Notes under the pieces: model-generated
The model's input: only the letters and a program-made list of their open reading frames with translations
Database searches by the model: none
Told to the model about the DNA's origin: nothing
Position numbers and translations under genes: made by a program
Source of the DNA: Serpula lacrymans var. lacrymans S7.9
Lineage: Eukaryota; Basidiomycota; Agaricomycetes; Boletales; Serpulaceae
Assembly: GCF_000218685.1 (NCBI RefSeq)
Contig: NW_006763298.1
Location: 382,049 to 446,048 of the forward strand
Direction of reading: 5' to 3'
Length of the DNA: 64,000 nucleotides
In this document: piece after piece, positions 21,488 through 30,589 of the stretch
Layout of the letters: the number at the start of each line of letters is the position of its first letter
How positions within the stretch are numbered: position 1 is the stretch's first letter

Positions 21488-24400
21488 ATAAGACTCGTGT
21501 CCTCATGAGTCCGGATGCGGCACTTTGGAACTTGTTACTAATCCAATCAAAGAGCATGGGAGGTTTGGAAGTGGCGGTGTAGTTTTCGTAAGGACGGAAG
21601 TGGAGAGAAGCGGTAATAATCCGAGGGGCGGCTGGATTTGTTTTATGGAAGGCGGCGAGTAAATCAGCGACATGCGTAAGATTGGTGTCGGGTTCCCAAG
21701 TTCGTTCGGAGACTGGATAACCATGCCAGTGAATGAGGTAGTCGAGTTTACTACCTTTCAGTTTGGTCGGTCTGGAAGCGATTATACTCTCTACTTCGTA
21801 TTCGTCTATCCCTTCCACGATCTCGGGTGGTGGTCGCGAGGAAATTGGTTGATTGATGAATTTGGGAGCGTGGTATGGGGAGAGGATGGCTTCGTTGAAC
21901 ACGGGATGAATGGACTTCCAACTTTTAGGGATATCGAGTTGATAGGCGGAGGGTCCGACCTTTTGGGTGACTTTGAAAGGTCCGAAGCGTTTATCGTCTA
22001 ATTTCTTCATTGGTCTATCCGTTGTGATGTTATGCCCTTCTAACCAGACTTTGTCGCCAGCTTGGTACTCCCGGGAGGGGGATTTCTTACGGTCGTAATA
22101 CTTCTTCAGATTCTCGTTTGCTACCAGAAGGGAGGATTTCGTGATATCGTGGAGTTTTTTCATTTGTTCGCTAAATTCTGCTGCAGAAGCGGAGCGAGGG
22201 GATAACGTGGTGGTGATATTCGTTCTTGGGTGTAACCCATAGTTCAAAAAGAAGGGTGTTTGATTCGTTGCGGTATGGAGGTGGTTGTTGTATGTAAACT
22301 CAGCAATGGAGAGCCAGTCTGCCCAGTCATCTTGTCGATGATTTATAAAAACGCGGAGGTAGTGCTCTAGATCCTGGTTGATCCGTTCGGATTGTCCGTC
22401 TGTTTGAGGGTGATAGCCTGTAGAGAGGCCTGGTGTTATCCCCATTAGGTCGTAGAAGTCTTTTGTGAATCGAGACATGAATTGAGGACCTCGATCGGAG
22501 ACGATCTTTTCAGGAATTCCGTGGAGTCGTATTACATTATCTCGGAGTTGACGTGCATAACCGGCCGAGTCGAGAGTGACGAAGGTGGGGACGAAATGGG
22601 CCATTTTACTAAATCGGTCAACAAAGACCTGAACGGCGGTGTAGCCCTTGGATTCCGGTAATGCGCCTATGAGATCGGTGGTGATAACCTGCCAAGGCCG
22701 ATCTGGTATCGGGTTCGGGTGTAGAGGGGCGTTAGTCTTTGTCCGATGTGCCTTGGTGCGTTGACAACTCTCGCACCCTCGTACATACCGTCTGATATCT
22801 GTACGAAGACTCGGCCACCAGAGCTCTCGGTTCACTCGTTCAAACATCGTTCTTTCTCCTGGGTGCCCGGCTAGGGCTTCGTCGTGATGATCTTTCAATA
22901 TTCGCGCCCTTAGTTCGTGATTTCGGGGAACGTATACTCGGTCAGCTAAAGGGATCGGGTAGGAACTCGTCGCGGACTCTCTTTTGATCCAGACGATCCT
23001 ATCCTTCATCTTCCAGGTATCCGGCTTCTCTTTCAAGTTCTTCCTTACTACGTCGTCTTGTTTCTGGAAGCTTTGACGTATATCTGGTAGGTATCCTTCG
23101 TTGGTGTCAAGTAATTCGAAATGTACGTCTGGGAGAAGTATCTGATCTTCGTTATCGTTTGTGCCTTTAGGATGATCGATCCGTCTGCTTAACAGGTCGG
23201 CCTTCGTATTCTGATTTCCTTTGACGTGTTCCATCTTAAAATTATAATCTGCAAGCTGGGATGACCATCGAGCTTGGCGTCGATTGTATTTCTGCGGTTG
23301 ACGGAAGTAGAGGAGGTTTTGGTGATCTGTGAAGATGGTGAAGGGGTGTTTCGATCCTACAAGGTGATGTCGCCATTCATCTAACGCCGTCATGACTGCG
23401 AGCATCTCTTTGTCGTAAATTTCATAGTTCCGTTCTGCAGGGGTAAGGGCTTTCGAGAGGAACGCTATGGGTCTGAATTTGTCGTTTTGTTTCTGGGATA
23501 GGACGGCTCCTACAGCGAAGTCAGAGGCGTCGGTTTCTAGTTTGAATGGGTCGTCGTCGTTTGGTATAGCAAGGGTGGGGGCAGTAGTAAGCGTTTTCTT
23601 CAACGTTTCAAAGGACGTCTCTTGTTCGTCTTTCCAGGTCCAGTCAACTTTTCCAGTGAGCACAGTGAGTGGTTTCGCAATTCGTCCGTAGTCTTTAACA
23701 AATCGTCGATAGAAATTGGAGAACCCTAAGAATGATTGGAGTTCCCTTTTGTTCTTTGGTGCGGGCCAGTCAGCGACCGCTGCGACTTTTAACGGATCCA
23801 TACGGATAGTGTCTTTGGAGATGATCATGCCTAAGTACTCGACTTCCTGTTTCTCGAATTCGCACTTCTCTGGTTTAAGATACAACTGATTTTGTTGCAG
23901 GATACGGAGGACTTTGGTGACTATTTGACGATGTTCTTCGAGTGTTTCCGTGAAGATCATAATATCGTCTAAATATACAATAACTTTTCCTTCCGTGATC
24001 AGTTCTCTTAGGAGGTGGTCCATCATGGTCTGGAAGGTTGCTGGCGAGTTGGTAAGTCCGAAAAACATGACGAGGGGTTCGAACAGGCCGCGATTGGTCC
24101 TGAAAGCGGCCTTGTGTTCGTCTCCTTCTTGGATTCGGACGTTGTTGTATCCCCATCGTACGTCTAGTTTTGTGAAGTAATTGGCACCTTTGAGTTTATC
24201 GATAAGTTCGGATATGAGGGGGAGGGTGTAGCGATTCTTTATGGTAAGCTCATTCAGCTTGCGATAATCTTGGACAGGGCGTAGTGAGCCATCTTTCTTT
24301 TTGATAAAGAAGAATGGTGATGCGTAAGGTGATTTGGATACTCGAATTCGTCCACTTGTTAGATTTTCGTTAAGGAATTCGTCTAGATGGTGTTGTTCGT

Positions 24401-25502
24401 CTCGGCTAAGAGGGTACGTTTTACAGTCAAGACCATTAGCTTCGGGTATTAACTCGATTGCATGGTCCCAAGGACGTTTCGGGGGAAGTTTGTCGAATGA
24501 TTCTTTGGTGAAAACGGGTTCGAATTCATGGTAGATTGGAGGAACGACATCTCGGAAAGTAAGCTTTGACTTTGCCTTTTCGGAGGATTCGGCGATTTGT
24601 TGACTTTTAGTGGCGAATGCGTTCAATTCTAGCTGTGTTATCTCCATAATTCGTGTTTCAAGATCGACGGCTAGAACTTTATCCCCTTCTTCAGGATGAT
24701 ACTCCGGATCATCAGCAGGGAAGGTAATCTTGTTGGTCCGCCAATCAATTGTTGGATTCGTCAGTATCAACCAGTCGTATCCAAGCAGTATGCGTGGTGA
24801 AAGTAGAGATGCTACGATGACATCTATCAAATGTTCTTTCCCTTTCACATTGATGTGAAGAGTGACATAGTGTGTTACTTTCTGGGATCGACCATCGGCT
24901 CCTGCAGCGTCAAGAGGGATGGGCAGAGGCGTAGTATTGAGGGTATACTTGTCAACCAGGCTTCGATCGATAACCGAGTTGGTGCAACCAGAGTCGATAA
25001 GGGTTGGGACGGTGAATGTCTGTCTGTCGTCTATGGTAGTGACTTGAGAAATGACGTGGAGGCTTCGTTTTGACGTAGGGTTGTGCGACGAGGTGTAAGC
25101 ATGGATGCGTTCTATAATGTTCTCTTCGTCGTGGTTCTTTAGCATCTGTATCGCCTGCAGGGTGATATGCTCGTAGTGATCTTTATGGGCCCAGTTTCGT
25201 AACAGAGCTCTTGCTCTTTCTGGTTTCTGGTCTTTGATTCGTCTGGCCAACCATTCCGGTGAATGTGGCTTTGCGTAGGTTTCGGTTACAGCACGTAGAT
25301 GTTGATCAACTCGTTTCATTGCAGTCGTTGGTAATATACGAGGGTTAATTACAACATTTCGGGTCAGAGAGTCCGTGCTTACTCCTGACCTTTCTGAAAA
25401 TCCTTCGGGGGTGCTTCGATTTCTTTTAATGACGATGTAGTGGGAGTGTCTTTGGTTTCCTCCGTTTCCATATATCGTATTGCCATCTTTCCATGTGGGC
25501 AA
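21486..25502 (-). CDS. pol: Gypsy-A Pol polyprotein (PR-RT-RH-IN-chromodomain)
   Basis: About 1340 uninterrupted codons in the -1 frame relative to gag, overlapping its end by at least 120 nt and with no ATG of its own at the start, so it is expected as a Gag-Pol fusion by -1 frameshifting. Domains in order: aspartic protease (LIDSGCTNSVID, about residue 165), reverse transcriptase with the YLDD active site (VIVYLDDIMIFTE, about 520), RNase H (TDHQNLLYF), integrase zinc finger (H...H...CESCQRTKAH), DDE core (DLIGALPESKGYTAVQVFVD, SDRGPQFMS, TDGQSERINQDLEHYLR), then a C-terminal chromodomain (YEVESIIASRP...LDYLIHWHGYPVSERTWEP) that marks it as a chromovirus. I found no canonical slippery heptamer in the overlap. 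Confidence 0.95.
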   Translation of the reverse strand: MPTWKDGNTIYGNGGNQRHSHYIVIKRNRSTPEGFSERSGVSTDSLTRNVVINPRILPTTAMKRVDQHLRAVTETYAKPHSPEWLARRIKDQKPERARALLRNWAHKDHYEHITLQAIQMLKNHDEENIIERIHAYTSSHNPTSKRSLHVISQVTTIDDRQTFTVPTLIDSGCTNSVIDRSLVDKYTLNTTPLPIPLDAAGADGRSQKVTHYVTLHINVKGKEHLIDVIVASLLSPRILLGYDWLILTNPTIDWRTNKITFPADDPEYHPEEGDKVLAVDLETRIMEITQLELNAFATKSQQIAESSEKAKSKLTFRDVVPPIYHEFEPVFTKESFDKLPPKRPWDHAIELIPEANGLDCKTYPLSRDEQHHLDEFLNENLTSGRIRVSKSPYASPFFFIKKKDGSLRPVQDYRKLNELTIKNRYTLPLISELIDKLKGANYFTKLDVRWGYNNVRIQEGDEHKAAFRTNRGLFEPLVMFFGLTNSPATFQTMMDHLLRELITEGKVIVYLDDIMIFTETLEEHRQIVTKVLRILQQNQLYLKPEKCEFEKQEVEYLGMIISKDTIRMDPLKVAAVADWPAPKNKRELQSFLGFSNFYRRFVKDYGRIAKPLTVLTGKVDWTWKDEQETSFETLKKTLTTAPTLAIPNDDDPFKLETDASDFAVGAVLSQKQNDKFRPIAFLSKALTPAERNYEIYDKEMLAVMTALDEWRHHLVGSKHPFTIFTDHQNLLYFRQPQKYNRRQARWSSQLADYNFKMEHVKGNQNTKADLLSRRIDHPKGTNDNEDQILLPDVHFELLDTNEGYLPDIRQSFQKQDDVVRKNLKEKPDTWKMKDRIVWIKRESATSSYPIPLADRVYVPRNHELRARILKDHHDEALAGHPGERTMFERVNRELWWPSLRTDIRRYVRGCESCQRTKAHRTKTNAPLHPNPIPDRPWQVITTDLIGALPESKGYTAVQVFVDRFSKMAHFVPTFVTLDSAGYARQLRDNVIRLHGIPEKIVSDRGPQFMSRFTKDFYDLMGITPGLSTGYHPQTDGQSERINQDLEHYLRVFINHRQDDWADWLSIAEFTYNNHLHTATNQTPFFLNYGLHPRTNITTTLSPRSASAAEFSEQMKKLHDITKSSLLVANENLKKYYDRKKSPSREYQAGDKVWLEGHNITTDRPMKKLDDKRFGPFKVTQKVGPSAYQLDIPKSWKSIHPVFNEAILSPYHAPKFINQPISSRPPPEIVEGIDEYEVESIIASRPTKLKGSKLDYLIHWHGYPVSERTWEPDTNLTHVADLLAAFHKTNPAAPRIITASLHFRPYENYTATSKPPMLFDWISNKFQSAASGLMRTRVL

Positions 25503-26440
25503 TTTCTAGCAATGTGGCCTCGTTCGCCACAGTTGTAACAAGTAACATTCGGGTTGGGCCGATGTTGTCTCTGCGTGTTGGAACTCCCAATCTCCATAGG
25601 TACACCTGATCCTCCAAACGTTCCTGCTGTGTTTGGATGGACTGCATTCTGGGGCGGTGGTCTATGAGATGGAGTATAATACGGTCGCTGTTGGATATAT
25701 TGTGGTCTTCGCGTCTCTGTTCGCGGTACTGTCTGTCGATACTGTGGCGGAGGGTAGTCTCGGTTCTGCTGATAGCGCGGTTGATATCGTTGGTACTGAG
25801 TTGGCAGCCTCTGTTGAGGTGGTTTATCTCTCCTCCTTTCCAGATTAAGCTCTTCATTTCGCTGTTCCCATTTCCTTGCTGCTGCCTTCCACTCTAAGTA
25901 CGTGGTGGGTAGGTTTTCCTGTTGCGAGATACGATCACGAAGGAATTGAGAGAGGTTGCGGCGAAGGATACTGTGAATGAACGGATAACTTTCATCTGCG
26001 TCTGGTGGTAATCCTGCTTCCATGAGTTTGGATTCGAGTCCTCCAAAATATGCGTCTACCGTCATCTCTCGCTGTTCGTAATCGTGAAGGGCAATCTCTG
26101 CTTTCAACTTGAGATGGGGGTCCAAGAATTCGTTATCTAACTCCTTGATGAATTCTGAGATAGTTCCCCAATTTCGCGGTGCAAATAGGTCTCCTAGCAC
26201 TGCGGTTTTGTTGTTGAAATTCGCCTTCCATGTATGACAGGCGTCATTGGCTTTATCGGACGAGATCCGGGATAGTGCAAAGAGGATTTTGGAGGAGTTG
26301 GTTTGGAAACTTCTGGGATAGGCGAAAAAGTAGTTTGCTAAAGCGTTCTTCCAGTCAACGTATGTTTCCTTTTTACCGATGAATTCGAATGGAGGAGTGG
26401 CAAGGACAGCTTTACTTCCTTGATTTGTTTCGTCGGCCAT
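25379..26440 (-). CDS. gag: Gypsy-A Gag
   Basis: Capsid/nucleocapsid protein. The ATG at 26440 (MADETNQGSKAVLATPPFEF) was chosen because it aligns with the gag ATG of Gypsy-A' at 31632 and is the first ATG of the predicted transcript; the frame is open upstream but without ATG. It has a retrotransposon gag domain (VDWKNALANYFFAYPRSF, DNEFLDPHLKLKAEIALHDY), a Gln/Pro/Tyr-rich linker, and one CCHC zinc knuckle (CYNCGERGHIARNC). It ends KDFQKGQE-stop at 25379-25381, overlapping pol. Confidence 0.92.
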   Translation of the reverse strand: MADETNQGSKAVLATPPFEFIGKKETYVDWKNALANYFFAYPRSFQTNSSKILFALSRISSDKANDACHTWKANFNNKTAVLGDLFAPRNWGTISEFIKELDNEFLDPHLKLKAEIALHDYEQREMTVDAYFGGLESKLMEAGLPPDADESYPFIHSILRRNLSQFLRDRISQQENLPTTYLEWKAAARKWEQRNEELNLERRRDKPPQQRLPTQYQRYQPRYQQNRDYPPPQYRQTVPRTETRRPQYIQQRPYYTPSHRPPPQNAVHPNTAGTFGGSGVPMEIGSSNTQRQHRPNPNVTCYNCGERGHIARNCPHGKMAIRYMETEETKDTPTTSSLKEIEAPPKDFQKGQE

Positions 26441-26723
26441 TGCTGCTGCTAGATCAGGTTCAAGGTCCAAAGATTCCTGATCGAACCAATCGTCGGGTTG
26501 GTTTTCGGGTTCCGGAGTTGAAGGTGGGGGAGGAAAGTTTTCTGGTCCTGCTGATTGATACAGATCGTCTGGTTCTAGAGCTTCAGCAGCAGCTCCTAGA
26601 GATTGTGGGGGAGGTGTGTCGGGAGTGACCAGAGGACGGGGTTCTCGATAAGGCTCCAGATTTTCAACGGGTTAGATAACGGGTTTAGATAACAAGTCTT
26701 TCTAGATAACTGGTCCTTTTTAT

Positions 26724-27761
26724 TTACTCAAAGTCTGGGTCAAACGTAAAATTACTAGGGAAGTCTCCTCCTTCTGCTTCTCGGGGTCTCCAGTATTCTA
26801 CGCTTTGAATAGACTCTTCACTTTCCGACTCGGTTTCGCTGCTAGATTCTCCTCCAAGTATATCTGTTAATGAACTTCCTGTTTCTCGTTCTATCCTTTC
26901 TGCGCAAGGTGCAAAAAGTTGTTCAACCGACGGGATGAGCGGTGCTTCTCCTCTCCGACCTTGGTAGGTGTAAGAGTATTGCGAATAGATACGAGTTCGT
27001 GAGCTATGGTTGATAACGGCCCAGAAATCGCTTTGGAGTACTGTAACAATGAAACGTTCGGGGTGGTCAGATTGTTGGTTAACAACGAATGGAGTGAGGA
27101 TTTCCAGGATCCAGTAATATTCGTCGACGTATTCTGAAACGTGTCGAATGTTGTCGATTTCGGTCGTGTAGTCTTCTCCGTCACGGGATTTCCTCTGAGC
27201 AGTTGCGATGAGCTGATCAAATCGTGCTAACGCAGCAACAACTCGTCGAATATGATCTTTAGTAGAGGGCGTGACAATGATAATGGAAGTGCTGTGTTGA
27301 AGACCAAACCGCGGCCCGAATGCGTCAAGATCGTGGACTTCAGGGAGGTAGAGAGTTCGGCGAAGTCGTGTCAGATATTGGACAATAGAAAGGTGGTCTA
27401 GATGATTGCCGATGCAGAAGTACTGGATGGGTTGGTAACTGACAGGAGAGGCGGAGTAGGTGTCGTAGTAGTCAGATGTAAAAAATGAGGACGGGATATC
27501 GTAGGTAGGTTCCTCGTTAGGCCTCTTCCTTAACACAATGCCACAAAGCAAGGTGTGTTCGAAATCGTAAGGGAGGAGGCGGCTGGGTATGTCTGGAAAA
27601 ATGAGAGGGCGGATTCGATAAAGATCGAGAAGATCTGGGACGTGGCTCTGCGAAATAAGTTGCAGGTTTCGTTCTTGTACGTTGGCTATTCCTTTCAAAA
27701 GCTTAACCCTCTGAGTGTTCTCGTAACTCGGGCGTACTAGGCTTTCGAAGTAATCTATCAA
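26724..27761 (-). other. Gypsy-A ORF0b: ATG-less open frame, about 345 codons
   Basis: A long open frame upstream of gag with no ATG anywhere in it (the first possible near-cognate codon is TTG at 27761). It overlaps ORF0a by 59 nt in the +1 frame. Its translation would be mostly globular in composition (SYENTQRVKLLKGIANVQER, VVAALARFDQLIATAQRKS) with an acidic Ser/Glu tail (GGESSSETESESEESIQSVE). It would end NFTFDPDFE-stop. Gypsy-A' keeps only a short acidic ending at the matching place. No family recognised. Whether it is translated is unknown. Confidence 0.5.
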
Positions 27762-28359
27762 CGGAATTTGTTCGTGCCGCAGGGATATGAAGATTAAAAG
27801 TTCTCTCCGTGCTCTGTCGGAGATGTTGGAGTATCTCCTCGAGACTGCGAGAATTTCTCCTACAGATGGCGGAATGGTAAAAAATGGATTGGGTGAGAGC
27901 GAGTGCGTCGTTTATGTCGAGGATGATATCCTCGATCGGATCAATTGGTGAAGACGAAGCAGAGGAGTCTTGATACAACTCAGTGATCTGTTCGACCGTT
28001 CCTTCCACGTCTGGAGTATGGGCTTCGGTAGGGACGGGGAGGACCGGGAGCTGTTTGTTGAGAGTTGCGAGGAAATCTCTCTGGTGTCTGCGGTCCGCTT
28101 CTGATACCCACTCTTCTGAGAGCCGTTGGGAGGTAGACACGATGGAGGTAGACGACGTCGCTGACGAGTCCGGTTTGTAGGTATCTGATGATGGCAAAGA
28201 ACGCAAAGAATTGGACGAGAGCGGTGATGGCAGAGAAGGCGTCCAGTTTGAGAAGACTGAACGACAATAGGTGTAATAGGGTGGATAGTGAGAGGTTGAT
28301 GACGATAGTGAGGAGAGGGATAGGGATGGTAGAGAGGTGGAGAAGGTGATGATGAAGGT
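27703..28359 (-). other. Gypsy-A ORF0a: ATG-less open frame conserved in Gypsy-A'
   Basis: Open from 28359 (after a TAA at 28362-28360) to the stop at 27703, about 219 codons, with no ATG. The N-terminal part is Ser/Pro-rich. The later part matches Gypsy-A' at protein level: SEEWVSEADRRHQRDFLATL versus RESLVTDEERRSLEEFHRAL, and LYQDSSASSSPIDPIEDIIL versus YYEDSSAASSPISELEGLVL, then a helical SLEEILQHLRQSTERTFNL segment. Conservation of sequence rather than mere openness argues for translation, perhaps from a near-cognate start or through splicing. Function unknown. Confidence 0.55.
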
Positions 28360-28451
28360 TTAGACCGGTGCAGTGGCAACGACAGTCTTTTTCAGGGTGT
28401 AGGGAAACGGTTTTCCAAAGAGGGGCTCTGGAAAAGGATTCGAGGTAGGTG

Positions 28452-28462
28452 AGTTCAATATT
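28452..28462 (-). promoter_or_regulatory. Gypsy-A self-priming PBS
   Basis: The element strand reads AATATTGAACT one base inside the 5' LTR. It is perfectly complementary over 11 nt to AGTTCAATATT at the predicted 5' end of the RNA (28593-28583), as in Tf1/sushi elements that prime from their own mRNA. It does not resemble a tRNA 3' end (no TGG). Confidence 0.75.
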
Positions 28463-28463
28463 T

Positions 28464-29091
28464 TGTCAGGCAACAAATACGAAGCTATATAACAAAGCCC
28501 AATGTCTGGTCAAGTCCTTCCTTGAAGGCGGTGAATCAGAGTATGAGAATGAAGAGTATCGGTAAGAGCGCAAATCCAAACTAATATTGAACTGGAGAAC
28601 AATACATCAAGTATGTACTTCTCTATATAGTGAACGACGATGGTCAGACCGAGAAAGGGGAGTACTGAGAAAGTGGTCTGACCAGCTAGCTAACCAATAA
28701 GAAAAAAGGAAGAAAGTGGTCCGATCTATCGTCTTTACTAATCGTACGAGAAAGCGTATTGGTAAGGGATGTACGATTGGCTGTATCAGTAAGCCCATGA
28801 GAAGGCGCTGACTCACAACCTTCTTCGCTTATCAATATTCCTCCGAAGTATTCCCAGACATAGCACTGGATCGTGACTATGTCATCTGGATATCTTCTCG
28901 AGGGTCGACAACGAGTCTACCTCGTCGTAGGTACGATAGAACGTGAGTGTGAAGAGAGAATAAGAAGAAAAATGATAAAAGTAATAAGACACCTGCTGTA
29001 ATCTCTAGTCCAAGGGCAAGAGGAGTGACGGGGATTGAGTCTGCTAACCACGACATGACGGGAATGCGATAAGAAAAATCGATTCCTCACA
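28464..29091 (-). repeat. Gypsy-A 5' LTR, 628 bp
   Basis: Identical by eye to 20846-21473. Contains the promoter: a TATATAG box (28623-28630, minus) and the predicted transcript start near 28593, about 36 nt downstream. Confidence 0.93.
28583..28630 (-). promoter_or_regulatory. Gypsy-A promoter: TATA box and predicted RNA 5' end
   Basis: TATA at 28630-28623 (minus, CTATATAGAG) and the self-complementary 11-mer AGTTCAATATT beginning at 28593. The spacing of about 36 nt fits a TATA-directed start, and the 11-mer pairs with the PBS, so the start was placed there. Confidence 0.65.
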
Positions 29092-29545
29092 GTCACAACA
29101 CTTCCCACTTCTACCACTGTTAACTGCTGTCATCGTCACTCGTCACTTTTGAAAGTGATTGTCATCCCCTTCGATTAGAGTCCTTCTGAGCACTACAGTT
29201 TGTGCGTCAGGAGCCTGCTATCACTGGGAACCTCGTCACCTCGTCATCCTCGTTGTTCTCAAACCTACCTTGTGCTACGATTAGCAAGGTAGTGCTCGTC
29301 TATACTCGCCACAAACCCCCTATCTTTCTATAAATTCAACTATCCCTCCTCCTTAAAACCCACACTCATACACCACTGGGTTTTACTTTGAAGGATCTTT
29401 ATACGTACCACCCCACGAACAACCAGACCACTCCACTGTTCTAGGAGGCAAAGCCCATAAACAAGTTCCGTGGAATCTGGGAGGATTGTGTGTTAGTTTG
29501 TTTTGTGTGTGGTTTTCTAACAACAGTTCTCATCATCGACACCGG

Positions 29546-29649
29546 TGGAGGGGTTGTCGCCTTACACTTCCCTTTTGGATCCATAGGATGCATGAAACCT
29601 GGAACAGTGGCCTGTGGAGCAGGCTGCGCGACTTCAGTGGCGGGCATGG
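29546..29649 (-). pseudogene. Broken gene G0, fragment between X1 and Gypsy-A'
   Basis: Continues in frame from the 37253-37436 fragment across the CATGG target site (PTPPMPATEVAQPAPQATV) and runs into the X1 target site CCGG (KGKCKATTPPP). Ala/Pro-rich. Unidentified protein. Confidence 0.65.
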
Positions 29650-30348
29650 TGTAAGGACCATTTCATCATTTTCTTATCTTCGCTATGTCTTGGTTCTCAA
29701 ACACTTTTCCCGTTACACCTCTGGCTCTAGGGCTAGAGGTATCCTTTGCCGTTTTACTTCTCATAGCCCTCACAGGCTTTCTTAACCATCACTACCATTT
29801 TATATCACAGATCAGAGACTGGGTATCGCTCCCAGCCAGCCAGCACACTGGGTAGGGACTGGTAGTAGGCATCTTGCCAACCAGCTCCAAGCCCCGGTAA
29901 AGCCTGGTTATACTAATAAACACCTTATTCAGGATCGTACCTCATTATGAGGATACGGTTCCTGAACACGCGTGACAATCCTCTATTATTAGTACAAATC
30001 TCTCACCTGCTGATTAATCAAGTTAAAAGTCGTACAATAGTTACTCTCCCTTTTTCTTATTGGTCGATTGATTCCTCAGACCACTTTTCGTATATTCTCC
30101 TTTCGGTCTGAGGAACGAACAGTTCACTATATAAAGCCTTACCTATTCATGTATGGCTCCTTAGTTTTCTATTACTGAATTTGCCCGCTTTACTCCTCAA
30201 CAAGAACCTTTGAAGCTTACCTCTCCAAAGTCCTCTACTCGCTATATTTGCTAGCGTCTGTCGACCTCAAGCTCATTGAACCTCTTACTCACTGCAAGTG
30301 CAGAAGGAGATAGGTTTCGTTTTTGTTATAGTTTATCGTTGCCTCACA
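29650..30348 (+). repeat. Gypsy-A' 5' LTR, 699 bp
   Basis: TGTAAGGACC...GCCTCACA. Contains TATATAAAG (30128-30136). Confidence 0.9.
30128..30173 (+). promoter_or_regulatory. Gypsy-A' TATA box and predicted RNA 5' end
   Basis: TATATAAAG at 30128-30136. AGTTTTCTATT at 30163-30173, about 35 nt downstream, pairs with the PBS at 30350-30360 with a single mismatch. Confidence 0.6.
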
Positions 30349-30349
30349 A

Positions 30350-30360
30350 AATAAAAAACT
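30350..30360 (+). promoter_or_regulatory. Gypsy-A' self-priming PBS
   Basis: AATAAAAAACT one base after the LTR; complementary to AGTTTTCTATT at the predicted RNA start except one position (A where G would pair), consistent with a later mutation. Confidence 0.6.
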
Positions 30361-30589
30361 CACTCTACAATCCGTTCACAGCGCACCATCTCGCTTGAAC
30401 CCATTATAGCCCTAACCTACCTTTTCCTTCATCCCTCGGACGTGCTGTCATTCACCGTCCTCCTATCCATCCAAAAACATCCACTTGCCTTCTAGCTAAG
30501 CTAGCTAGTTGTCCTCTCCAACATTCCCACCCACCTCGAAGTAATACTCTTACTTGTTCTTGCTCAAGTCCTCACCCTAGCCGTCGTCT

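Larger units (their letters stand above)
20846..29091 (-). mobile_element. Gypsy-A: complete, young Ty3/Gypsy chromovirus
   Basis: 8246 bp, minus orientation, inserted in solo LTR X1 with a perfect 5-bp target duplication GTCAC (20841-20845, 29092-29096). Both LTRs are 628 bp and, compared by eye, identical, so insertion is recent. Order in sense direction: LTR, self-complementary PBS, about 2.0 kb of ATG-free leader with two open frames (ORF0a, ORF0b), gag, pol in the -1 frame (protease, RT, RNase H, integrase, chromodomain), polypurine tract, LTR. Gag and pol are uninterrupted, so it looks competent. Confidence 0.95.
19467..29541 (+). mobile_element. Solo LTR X1 (net about 1.82 kb), interrupted by Gypsy-A
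   Basis: Runs TGTCATGCACC...CATCATCGACA with inverted TGTC/GACA ends and a 4-bp target duplication CCGG (19463-19466 and 29542-29545). Removing Gypsy-A (20846-29091 plus one TSD) leaves 1824 bp, closely similar along its length to X2 and X3. It contains a TATA box (TATATAAA, 20732-20739) about 550 net bases from its 3' end, as expected for U3-R-U5 order. It has no internal coding region, so it is a solo LTR or a non-autonomous element. It landed inside G0. Confidence 0.85.

Noticed and set aside
23950..24534. Plus-strand frames antisense to Gypsy-A pol (similar ones antisense to Gypsy-B pol near 53071)
   Set aside because: Mirror images of conserved RT codons; no independent support.
25379..25502. 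Canonical -1 slippery heptamer in the Gypsy-A gag/pol overlap
   Set aside because: No X-XXY-YYZ heptamer in the gag phase was found; the AAGGATTTTC word shared with Gypsy-A' does not fit the pattern.
27912..28379. 155-codon frame in the Gypsy-A leader in a second phase
   Set aside because: Pro/Ser/His-rich, no ATG, and not matched in Gypsy-A'; ORF0a in another phase is the conserved one.
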